The notes under the pieces: generated by a model
What the model saw: the letters and a program-made list of their open reading frames with translations, nothing else
Databases searched by the model: none
Told to the model about the DNA's origin: nothing
Made by a program: the position numbers and the translations under genes
DNA from: Sanderia malayensis
Taxonomy: Eukaryota > Cnidaria > Scyphozoa > Semaeostomeae > Pelagiidae
Reading direction: 5' to 3'
DNA length: 64,000 bases
Assembly: GCA_013076295.1 (NCBI GenBank)
Contig: RQOL01000824.1
Span: forward strand, 2,728,001-2,792,000
Shown: positions 51,607 through 62,229 of the stretch, one piece after another
How the letters are laid out: each line of letters begins with the position of its first letter
Position numbering within the stretch: position 1 is the first letter of the stretch

Positions 51607-52063
51607 TTAGCTGAAATCAAAAAAGCAATAATATTGTTAAATATACACACTTTTATTATATGATAAGACTGACACACAAAGAACACTGCATTGACTGTAA
51701 CTTAGTCTTGCTTCAAGAATATTTCCTGGGTTGTCAGATAAGAATGGGAAAGGAGGAGCGGTGAGGAGGAGCGATGAGAAGGAACTGCGGAGGAGGAAAG
51801 GACAACCCAGGTAATAGTCTTGCGTCAAGACAGGCTGTAACTCGTAATTTCAAACTATTGCGATCACCAGACACGTGATCCCCATCACAGTAATTAAATT
51901 ACTCACCCATAACTCGTCACGGGATCTGCGCAGTAAAGTCTGCAGCCATGGTTACAGCACTTCTGCGCACCAGGGCACATGTAGTCATTGGTGCATTCAT
52001 CGCCTGTGCAAAGACTCAAACCAGACCGAACTGGACACTCGCCTGCCTTCGGCACAACGTAGC
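51607..52063 (-). CDS. WAP four-disulfide-core domain protein (5' exons not found)
   Basis: Exon 52063-51907 encodes a complete whey acidic protein domain: eight cysteines in the order ECP, LC, EC, MC, CC, GC, YC, within CPVRSGLSLC, TNDYMCPGAQKCC, NHGC and RLYC. WAP domains are secreted, often serine-protease inhibitors or antimicrobial. The exon starts in phase 1 and ends TAT GG|GTGAGT. The next acceptor (TTTCAG at 51611) would add only C TAA, so the protein would end TSYG with a stop codon split off into the last exon. The upstream exon with the expected signal peptide was not identified between 52.1 and 54.2 kb. Confidence 0.75.
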
Positions 52064-52184
52064 CTGGAAAGTTATGATATATTACTGTATTGTATGCATA
52101 GTGAGTAAACAAAACTTCGAGTTTATACAAGTTTATTTGTACTTTCTTTTATAAGCGTGTTTATTCAGAGCAGTACTCAAATTA

Positions 52185-52598
52185 CACTCTTTTCTTTTTA
52201 TAAGAATGCTTAATTTTTTGCTGAGCCTCAATATTCTTAATTTTTTTCTATTTTGAGCCTCTGAATATTCTTAAATTAATTCTTTAGCGCTGCAGAAAAT
52301 ACAGATATGGCAGTACACTGCTATTATTATCATCAATGCCAAAAACGCAATTGCTAACAGAATAAGTCCCTATTTCCTGTAGCACAGATTTTTTCGACAC
52401 TTTCATCGAAATTTGGATGAGTATATTTAAAACCATTGTCCGTGAAAAGCACACGAATTCAAAAATAAAAACGCCTGCTAAAAATAATAGTTCCACAAGA
52501 TCCTGAGCCTGACAATATTCTTAAAATTTTCTTAAATTTCACGATTTTTGAGCCTCATTATTCTTATAAAGTTTATTCTTATAAAAAGAAAAGAGTGT
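52185..52598. mobile_element. 414-bp MITE with CACTCTTTTCTTTTTATAAG ends
   Basis: Terminal inverted repeats of at least 22 bp, flanked by TA on both sides (52183-52184, 52599-52600). GAGCCTCA...ATATTCTTA motifs repeat inside both halves. No coding capacity. It is upstream of the WAP exon and may lie in that gene's intron. Confidence 0.8.
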
Positions 52599-54422
52599 AT
52601 CTTTGCAGTTTCCCAATTCAGTAGTCAGTACCAAAACTTTCTGAAGGCTTTTATTACCGAACATTTGCAGTTTTTTAACTATTCAAAGAACCAAGTACTA
52701 CCTTCTTCTAAAGCACTTTCTTATATCAATCAACATGTAAGGCAACAAAGGGTCGAATTTTTGGTGGTTTTCAATGATCCAATGGTTTGGGGTCCCTGTT
52801 CCCCCAGAGCAAGGAGAAGGAACGCTGTGACGTCACATTATAAGGTTGTTTACTGCTTTGAAACCCGACTGGTGCGAAAGCCAATATGTGCAGCACTTCG
52901 AAATTTGCAAAACAAAGACGATTTTGCCACCAATGCTCCTCCTCGGTTACACGAGAGCTCAACAACGCAACGACAAGGTCACGCCAACAAAACGAAAAGA
53001 CCACAAAACGAAAACAAACACTGGTAATAACATCAATTCTTCTGCAAATCCCGTTGAAATTTAAGAAACTTTGTTCACTTGTTTCACTCAAAAACCGCGA
53101 GTCTTTAAACAAGTTAGTAGAATACTCAAATCTATGTAGAGATGATTTAAGTGGAATTTCTCCAACTAACCTTCGGAAGGTATGGACCAAGAAAACACCA
53201 GAAAACAAGCGACAACAAAAAACGATCCGAATCGTCCCATTTCCACACAGTTTGATTTCCTGTTTATCCTTTGACGTGAAATTCCGCTTGAAAACTCCCT
53301 CTTTATACTGCTTCACTCTTTTCAACTTCTGCGAATATGTTTCATCTGCACGAAAGAAAAAAAGTTAATTGCCAGAGCTCTTTGTGCAGAATAAAATGAA
53401 AAGTTGTAGAGCTAAAAACAAAACCTCACCTGAACTGAAATGGCTGGCCTTTTACTGTTTACTACTGGTCACAATTGTTATTCGTTGGTTTCGTGAATAT
53501 GTCAGTGATGTCAGTGAGTGAAGCTTACGTCAATCAATGGTCTCAATGGTCTGTGATAATAGTAATAATGATGAAGGGTTCATATACAAATCATCCCAAA
53601 AACCGAGTAATCTTTTCATTTCCTGTTTAAATCAATCTTTTCCGGAATGAAATTATATACCTGAATGTACGGTGATTATACAAATAATAATGATAATGAA
53701 ATTCGGAACTCGGAAGCAAGTACACAAAAAGAGAAACATTAAAGTTATTAACAGTTAACAATATAAAATATAATAATGAAAATACAGGAAATTAAAACTG
53801 CAAGAAAAGAAGAATACCAAGGTTTTATAATCTTTTTTATAAGAACCAGATTATTTTTGCCGAAGCTCGATGTGTTGAATTTGTTCATAATTTCAGGCTG
53901 TAGAGTGTGCTTTAAAATATCCATCATAAGTACTTGCAACACGGTGTCTTAAGCCAATAGTACATAACAGCTATAAAAGCAGGGATCCTTTTCAGTTACA
54001 TTCAACGACTGCCAATTTTTATGAGCAATTTCATCACAATTTGTTAATTTCATCAAATCATTTGCCAGAGCTTCCATGTTTTCAAAAAGTTCTTATTAAA
54101 AAAGACTGTATATTACATATAGTCTAAAAAACAATCCAAATTAGTAATAAAACACGTAATTAGCATATTCCCCAAAGTAACAAGGACCTTCCAAACTCCC
54201 CCCCCCCAACTTCAAAAATTTTCGGGGAAATTCAATTTGTTGAACCAAATATTGCAATTTCCAAGGATTTTCCAAGCCATTAAAACACCTGTCCTACCAC
54301 TCATGGCAATACGATACACAATACAATACTCTCTGTCCTCCTCAAATTGAAAAATCCACTCTTTCTCTCTCCCACCTTTATTGTCTTCCCTCCTATTGTT
54401 AACTACCTCCCACTTTTCATCC

Positions 54423-55485
54423 CTAGACAGGCTTCTGTTGCAGCAGTTTGAATTGCTGTGCTTTCTTAAACCTCTCCTTGTCGGTCTTGTCAATCCAAGC
54501 ACGACAAATGTAGTAGAAGAAAATGATAAGAAAATGGATCAGTGCTGACAACCAGCCGACATAGAACGAGTAGCCAAAGTTGATGTCATTTTCAGTATAT
54601 GGAGTGACTCCTGTTCCGATCAGCCTCCTTCTCATGGGCTCGTACTGGGTGTTGTAGACACCGAGCCCAATGATGGCGAGTACGCCTGAAATTGAATACG
54701 AGGCTATCAATAAGGTTCCTACTTAAATACATGCTAAACACTAAGCGCACACATGAAAAGTAGCTTGAATGGGAGCACCCATGCCGATATAGTAAAACGA
54801 ACCCAACCGTAATCCACGGCGTAAGCAATTATACCTGCAACCAGACCAATGTATATTGGAACCACATCACCGAAAACTCCGCTTCTTTCAGCCTTTGAAA
54901 CCATGAGAATAAAGCTGAAAATTGAGGCAATCCCCATCAGCACAGTGGCAGTCAGCATTAGCCCAGCACAGGCTTTTTCATAGCCTGCAGAAAACAAAAA
55001 CACACATTGCACAGAATGCTAAAGCCTTGTCTAACTCATACATAATGAATCACGACCAGTATATCCACAGAGGGGCTCTTCATCTGGTCGCTAAAAATAC
55101 TTCACAAGGTTTGTAATTTCTAATATGATACTGTATTTCTAAGGACATTTCTAACCAGAGATAGACACAGAGAGAAGGAATTGTGCTACAGTTATGCACA
55201 ATACAATTAGCTACTGACGAAAACGCCACTCTCACCTTGCTGAAGATTAGCGTCGTAACCAGAAGTGAGCGAAAAGCATTGCTGGGTTATCTCACGACTC
55301 CTGAACTTCGTAAGAATGCAGCGCCTGAACAGACCGCGGTCTGCCTTCAAGAAGATGATGTTCGGATCCTTGCCTGTCTGCTCCAAAGAGATCCAATGCA
55401 CTGTTCCCGTTGATAAGCAGGCAAGCAAAAACGTCAGCACCAGAGCTGATGTTACAACAAACAGTAAACCAAATCTACTCCCCAT
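54423..55485 (-). CDS. Claudin/PMP22-family four-pass membrane protein (220 aa)
   Basis: Exons: 55485-55236, 54984-54835, 54685-54423 (stop TAG); 663 nt, phases consistent. Four hydrophobic segments are visible: about 5-25 (LLFVVTSALVLTFLLACLS), 90-112 (ACAGLMLTATVLMGIASIFS), 125-142 (IYIGLVAGVLAIIGLGVY) and 170-195 (FYVGWLSALIHFLIIFFYYI). The first extracellular loop has the family signature order: Trp (HW), then RGLFRRC, then a second Cys (QQC). The tail is basic (DKTDKERFKKAQQFK). The family includes claudins, PMP22/EMP, TMEM114-like and calcium-channel gamma proteins; I cannot choose among them. Another ATG at 55515 would extend the frame by ten residues, but a TCATCAG acceptor-like site lies between the two, so 55485 is preferred. 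Confidence 0.85.
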
Positions 55486-55615
55486 GACGTCACCTGATGA
55501 ATAAATCAAATACAATTATCAGTTGATGACGTCGACAAGAGATCTCAGTATCCGATCTATGAACTATGTGACTCCTTATATTCTCTTGCCTTCGCTCTTC
55601 AAATTTACAATATGC

Positions 55616-55771
55616 TACAGTAACTTAGAGACACACATGTAGAAACCTTTGAAAGTAGCATGTAGTCTATTGTTTAAAAACGATAGGCTATTGTTTCTAC
55701 TATTGTTTGAAGCAGAAATATCAGCCTGCAGGTTCTTAATCCATTGGTTCTATATGCGAGGCTTTGCTGTA
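55616..55771. mobile_element. Pogo/Tigger-like MITE, copy 3
   Basis: TACAGTAACTTAGAG at the left and TTTGCTGTA at the right, with the same interior as 4825-4969 and 15568-15720 (CTATTGTTT, AGCAGAAATATCAGCCTG, GGTTCTTAAT). It is upstream of the claudin-family gene. Confidence 0.7.
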
Positions 55772-56434
55772 CAGCAGACAATCATCAAGGGCTGAGGAAG
55801 CGAACAACAACAACAACAACAACAACATATATAAATGAGGCACAGGGAGCCAATGAAATGAGTCTAGCAAAGTCATCCAGTCGGCTTTCGTTTTTATGAT
55901 TTTCAGATTAACAGCGACCAGCGCTGAATCGGACATTATTTTATCGCATTATTTTTTTATAAGACGGCGTAATTCCTTCATTTCCCTATCGCTTTATCGA
56001 AAATTTGCCGCTCCAACCCCTGCCAACCCCCCCTAACAGCATTGCAGACATCAACGTTATGTTTGTACATTGAAACACCTCCGTCTGATAAATCATTTCG
56101 TCTCATCGATCAACGGTCTGTATTTGCAATCGCAAGAAAAATATTTAATCATTAAATACATTTGACTCCATTTAAATTTTCCGTTATCAGTAAATATTTG
56201 TAAATACACAATAAGAAAAAAATCACATAACGGGTGTCGTTTAAGAGCGTGAATTCAAAAACAAGTAAATACAAAGTTCAAGTCCACATGACTACAATTT
56301 CAAACATTGACCAATCAAATTGGGATATTTCCTCTTGGGACGCTTGTTCACGTGGTTGGTTTGAAATCGATTTCTTTTGTTCTCGTTTCGCGAGAATGAA
56401 TAACTCAAGTTGTCAAGATTAGAATGGATCAAAG

Positions 56435-58360
56435 CGGCTATTACTAAAAGCGGGAACGGGGAACGGTCGGGGAACGGAATAACCTGGGAACGACCGGGGA
56501 ACGGTCGGGGAACCGTCGGGGAACGGTCGGGGAACGGAAGTATGAAACCGTTTGAAATTTACAAGTTTTTACACGTTTATAAAACGTTACGAAACGTTTA
56601 CCTATCATAACTGTAAATAAAATCTACAGTCTTAATAGGTAAACAAGGTAAACTTTATAGTTTTAATATGTAAACAACGAAAGACCAGATGCATTTTGTG
56701 AATGTGAATATCGCCCGCTTTGATGACTTCCGATTCGCTGTTTGTATAGCCCTATTTACACTACACAAACTAACCCGGGTTAACTTAACCCGGGTTAGTT
56801 TAACCCGGGTTAGTTTTCGTTTGTAGTGTAAGCGTTCACCAGTGGGTGAAACTGGGTTAGCCGAAATGCCTAATGTAAATGAAGTCGAGTCGAAAGAAAA
56901 AGTCCTCTTTCTTGGCGCCACGTTTTGTTTTCAACAGGAGTGCGCATGCTCATACTAGAAACTAACCCGGATTCGCCGCAGTCTCGCGCTTACACTACAT
57001 TTTCGTAAAACTAACCCGGGTTAGTTTTAAACTAACCCACCTCTCGAGGTGGGTTAGTTTAACCCGGGGCGAACCCGGGTTAGTTGCATTTACACTACGA
57101 AAAACTAACCCGGGTTAGCTTAACCCGGGGCGAACCCGGGTTAGTTTGTGTAGTGTAAATAGGGCTTATCATCACTCCGTCCAATGCGAGCTGTCAACGA
57201 TGTCTGTTCAACACCAATAATTTAGTGGTCAGGGGGTAGACTGTAATTCAGAATTAATGACTCGCCTAACCAATAACATAGAATGAGAAAATATACTATG
57301 CCCCATGAAACAAACTCGAAGAATGTAGAAAGGATGCGCCATCTTATCTTTTCTGGGCCATCTTATAATATGTAGAATTAGAAAAATGTGATTGAGTATG
57401 ATGTAAGATATATAGAATTAGAATATAGGATTTTTGAAGAATACAATAACATCATCAGGCGGACCGGACGTTGGGTTTTTAATCTCATATTTCCACTTTT
57501 TGGCCTTTGTCATCGGTGTCAGAAGTCTTTGTTTTTTCGTCTTTTGTTCTGCCTCTCAGGAGCTTTGCTCGACAGGTTTCACGCGTACTGCACTCTTTGA
57601 ATCTAACTAAACGTGCTGCGGTGAGAAACCCCCTGGCGAACACATTTCGAAATGACATAGTTATTCTATGAAAGATCTAATCGTGTTTTGCTGGCTATTA
57701 ATAAATTTAAAACTTTATCTTGTTATTTAAACTTTATCTTTATCTTTATAAAACTCACTGTTATCTTCAGCAAGAGGTGGAGTTTGTGTTACTGGCAAAA
57801 CTCGAATGAGGGGAACTTAGGGAAGCATGTTATTTCTTGTTATTTCATTCTTCGAGTTTGTTTCATGGGGCATAGTATATTTTTTCATTATATGTTATTG
57901 GTTACACGAGTCATTAATTCTGAATTACAGTCTACCCCCTGACCACTAAATTATTGGTTTTGAACTGACATCGTTGACAGCTCGCATTGGACGGAGTGAT
58001 GATACAAACAGCGAATCAGAAGTCATCAAAGCGGGCGATATTCACATTCACAAAATGCATCTGGTCTTTCGTTGTTTACATATTAAAACTATAAAGTTTA
58101 CCTTGTTTACCTATTAAGACTGTAGATTTTATTTACAGTTATGATAGGTAAACGTTTCGTATAACGTTTTATAAACGTGTAAAAACTTGTAAATTTCAAA
58201 CGGTTTCATACTTCCGTTCCCCGACCGTTCCCCGACCGTTCCCCGACGGTTCCCCGACCGTTCCCCGACGGTTCCCCGAGCGTTCCCCGGTCGTTCCCAG
58301 GTTATTCCGTTCCCCGGTCGTTCCCCGACCGTTCCCCGTTCCCGCTTTTAGTAATAGCCG
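56435..58360. mobile_element. Large foldback element with tandem-repeat termini
   Basis: Two long inverted arms: left about 56435-57330 and right about 57840-58360. The outer end of each arm is a tandem array of GGGGAACGGTC units; the inner parts (for example GCGGGCGATATTCACATTCA and CAGTCTACCCCCTGACCACT) match over about 500 bp once a 419-bp insertion in the left arm is removed. The middle, about 57330-57840, is not repeated. No coding sequence is recognised, so it is non-autonomous or decayed. Confidence 0.85.
56748..57166. mobile_element. 419-bp AGCCCTATTTACACT element inside the foldback arm
   Basis: Starts AGCCCTATTTACACTACAC and ends with the complement; inside are many CTAACCCGGGTTAG palindromes and nested copies of the inverted end. 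TAT is duplicated on both sides (56745-56747, 57167-57169). The right foldback arm keeps the uninterrupted target, GCTGTTTGTATCATCACTCC on the complementary strand, which proves the insertion limits. Confidence 0.9.
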
Positions 58361-58504
58361 ATCAAAGCAAAGTGCTTTCAAAATTCAAATGATTTAGAGA
58401 AGTGGCTTTTCAAAATTGAATAAATTTATCACCATGAGTAGCTCAGAATCAGACATAAGTGACAACCATTCACAGTCAAATCACACTTCTTCATTGACAT
58501 TTTA

Positions 58505-58650
58505 CTTCTCAATTAAACTTCTTTAAAATTGCTTTGAAAATCGGAAACATCTGACATACTACTCTGATGAGTGTCAGACGAAAAGCTTTAGTAGTTATTA
58601 TGTTTCGCTATATTTCCGATTTTCAAAGCAATTTTGAAGCTCTGTACCGA
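58505..58650. repeat. Inverted repeat of about 145 bp
   Basis: TTGCTTTGAAAATCGGAAA on the left pairs with TTTCCGATTTTCAAAGCAA on the right. The central part holds the hammerhead-like motif described in the findings. Confidence 0.75.
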
Positions 58651-60414
58651 TCAAAGATTGTTCAACTTATTTCTTGCTTCCCCCGAATTTTGGTGGAACT
58701 TGTTTATTCATGGCTTTTCTGCGTCTATGCCTATTATTAGTCACTATGTAAATGTGAAGCTAAAACCAAGTTGTTATTGAAGAATTCTCGGTACAAGGAA
58801 CTTTAAAAGCTAGGCCGCAAACTAAGCAATTCACAAATTAAGTGTGTATAATACTGTGTCAACCGGTACAACAGGCAAATGGGACAGCTTCGATTATATT
58901 TTGAAGACAGCAGTGATGATTATTTTAAAGACTTAAATGGAATTGACATGACATTGAGTCGAGAATTGTTTTCTTACTGTTTATTTGCATTGAATTGTGA
59001 TGTCTCTTTGAGTTTCCTACCTATTTGCACTCACAAATTTAAGAAACATTTTAGAAACTTTTAGTCCTAAAATGTCCATAAAATTTAAGACATTGAGCAT
59101 TATACTTCGGATGAGCTAAGTTTCTTATAAAAAAATGTGTGTGGTTGTTTTGTTGATGATGTTGACTGACGTAATAAAAGACCCCGTCTCCAAAACAAAA
59201 CAGTCTTACGTTAGCGTTAATCTTTTCCTGGTCTTTATTTTCCACGCGTATTGTTTACTAAAGACCTAAAGCAGGTCACCAATAATATATCCCACGGATT
59301 TCTAAAGGAACATAGCAATCAAACTACAACATAACAAACAATACCCATTGAAAACTCTCGTTGTGTGCAAGTGAAAGAGATTCTTCAAAATATCAAAACA
59401 ACGGAATGTTGATTGCAAGCGCTTTGGAAAAAAATGAATAATTTATTATCATCCCACTGTGTTGTTTGTGAAATTTGAAAATCACAGAGAAAAAGTCTGG
59501 AAATGAAGGACGTGCAGTCTACATAGTCCTACAATTGATCTACTAACACTGTCGATATATTCGGTATAACACCTTTTTTTAATATTCGATAGAATTTCAA
59601 ATATTGCATTGTCGAATTATAAGTGATAATGAAATTTCATATGATACTAATGACATCCAAGCAAAGTTAGCCCGAAATTTAGAAATGAAAATTTAAATAT
59701 TGAGCATAGAATAATTTTTCAGCGTTGAAACAATAATATTAGCACATTATTACCACAAATTAGCCACTTGAGTTAAGACCAATAAAGTTATCATCTGTTT
59801 GGACACCCAGAAACCCTGCCCAGTTGATAAACCAATCGAAAATAAAGTTAAAGTAGATTCGGGCATAAAGTTTTAATTGCAAAAGGGAGTACAAGAAACT
59901 TAAACATGCCTTGTTTTGATATCATTTCAAAGTTAAAGTACCTCGTTAAGGACGTTAAAAACAAAATAGGAAAAATAGTTATCGTTCTTAATTAATACAA
60001 ATATATACAAGCATTTACCTAAAGCAGGAGTATCCTTTCTTTTATCAAAACAGAAATGATTTATCTTGTAATTTATTCGTTTTCTTTTTTGTACAATTTT
60101 GTGTGTCTGCCGTTAAAGCGAAAATTCCCACAACTGGTTGAACTGAGACTTCGTCAGTGAGTGAATGGCTTTTTGTTTTCGCGCGTCACAACAATGAACA
60201 CAGGGAGACAGGGAGTAGAGTTTAAAAGCCATCTGGCGACGTCGTGATTTTGCTGTTTTGCATGAATTGAAAAACCGCTCTGTTCCGAAAAATTCACAAG
60301 TTCAATTCAAAACTGACTGAAAAGCTCTGAAATTACTTGCCGATATTCCGATAAAACTTCACAGATGGACAGAATCATCCCCAAATAACCCCCCCTCCCC
60401 GGAAAGAAAGAGAG

Positions 60415-60452
60415 CAGCGGGACGGCGAGAGACATATCTCGCCGTCCCGCTG
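60415..60452. repeat. Perfect 16-bp hairpin
   Basis: CAGCGGGACGGCGAGA and its exact complement, separated by 6 bases. GC-rich in otherwise AT-rich DNA. Confidence 0.9.
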
Positions 60453-60477
60453 TCCAAGTTGACGCCTGATAAAGAAT

Positions 60478-60609
60478 CAAGATAATATGAGTCATCACAT
60501 ACGGCAGCACACATAGTTTTATATAGTAAAATAATATTTTACAGTGATTTTTTATTTTTACTATATAAAACTATGTGTGCTGCCGTATGTGATGACTCAT
60601 ATTATCTTG
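60478..60609. repeat. Perfect inverted repeat, 54-bp arms and 24-bp loop
   Basis: The arm starting CAAGATAATATGAGTCATCA at 60478 is repeated without mismatch, inverted, at 60556-60609. A short GATAAAGAATC motif occurs just outside both ends (about 60468 and 60647). It could be a young MITE or a hairpin RNA source. Confidence 0.9.
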
Positions 60610-61300
60610 TTACTACACACTAGTAGAGATGACTTTAAAAGATTACTGATAAAGAATCTTATTACCGGAGAATGAGTCATCAGTAAAACATGGAACATAA
60701 CAATTAAATGCAGGTTCTGGGTCCAAAGTCCATTTCTTAGTTTTCCTACTTCGTTCGATATTGAATTGAATTGCCTGGTCATCTGTGCAATGCAATGCAA
60801 TGCAATGCTTTCTAATTAATATGCATCTAGAACGGGTCGTTCGTTGTCACTGATAGTCGGTCGAACAAAAATGGTTTTGAATTGTACCATTGTTGACTTT
60901 ATGGCAGAAGATAAATGAGATGGCATCAAGACAGCTTTAAAAAAAGCAACGCAGAACAACGAAATAATAATCCCCCAACTGCGTTTATTTATACTTCCAT
61001 CTCCAACGGGTGTAATATGTCATATCTTGCTGATTCAAAACAAAGGTTGAGGAATACTGGCATGACATTGGATCAATTCTGATTCTGAAAGGAATGCTTT
61101 GTACAATGAGGAGTTCGTTAAAATTTAGATGATAAATTTGATATTGGATATAACCAAGGGCTGAATAATTTACAAAGCGTGTGATTCCTGTAGCATTTGT
61201 TTGTGTGTGGCTACTCCAAGTCCAACAAACATCACGAAAACATGGGTTGTTTTCGCATAGTCACAGACAATTTATAATCGGTATTTCTTTCAACCATCAC

Positions 61301-62229
61301 CAGGGGCGGATCCAGACGGACGCAACAGACGCAAATGCGTCGGTCAGATTTGTTGGGAAAATATTAAAAATTTTACCATTATTTTCACTTTGAAAAAGAA
61401 ATGAAAACTTTTCATCCGAGTTTGAATAATAACGTTTTGCCCGGAATCTATTTATTCGTTTCCTTTACATCGTTTTCCCCCTATAGACAGAAGTAAATAT
61501 TTCATTCACCCATTTTTACGGGCTTGGAGCCGTTGACAAATAAGTGGCAACATTTCTCGCCTTGCCACTGAGCCTTTGTCCTTCAAAACGCGAGTGTGCA
61601 AAGAAACAGATGCAAACCAATCAGAATTACGGATGCTGCTTCGCGACAAAGTGGCGGGAGCGTCTGTCAATTTCAAAAAACTGATGCAAACCAATCACGT
61701 TTCTCTCTCTACTGATGCAAGCCAATCAGAATTATCAATGCTGCTTATGAGATAGTACGGGGAGCGTTTGTCAATTTCAAAAAACTGATGCAAGCCAATC
61801 AGAATCATCCCCTACTGATGCAAACCAATCATTTTACATTTCCAATGATGCAAGCCAATCAGATGAACGCTGAGCTCTCGATCGATTTTACAACGCTACA
61901 CAGATAAACATAAACTGTTGTGTGTTGTGTTGAGTTGGGTTTTTTGTTGCAAAATGTATCCTTCAAAATGGCGTTGATTTTGGCGTTTGATAACAAGGAG
62001 TTAAATTTCTCTTTCTCCGTCGAGAATGAGCTATACGAAGAAAAGCTTTAAAACCTCTGAGAACAAAATTTGTCCACGTTAAAACAAAATTTGATCAGCA
62101 CTGGAGGTGCCAAAATTGCTATTAGTTACATTTAATATCTAGAAGGGCGTGGCCGACGAAAATTTTATGGACCACGCCCAAAAGCCTGCAATAGAGCGTC
62201 GGTCAGATTTTATGCTGGATCCGCCCCTG
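61301..62229. mobile_element. 929-bp non-autonomous DNA transposon, CAGGGGCGGATCCAG ends
   Basis: Terminal inverted repeats CAGGGGCGGATCCAG at both ends, with ATCAC directly outside each (61296-61300, 62230-62234), a probable target duplication. GCGTCGGTCAGATTT occurs as a direct repeat near both ends. Inside (about 61605-61865) TGATGCAAACCAATCAGAAT recurs about six times. No transposase frame. The end sequence resembles hAT-type elements from memory, but the visible duplication is only 5 bp. Confidence 0.8.

Noticed and set aside
52548..53368. Overlapping 160- and 184-residue frames on opposite strands
   Set aside because: No recognisable domain; composition is lysine/phenylalanine-rich and both strands are open over the same bases, as chance gives in this sequence. 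Part may be an old mobile element.
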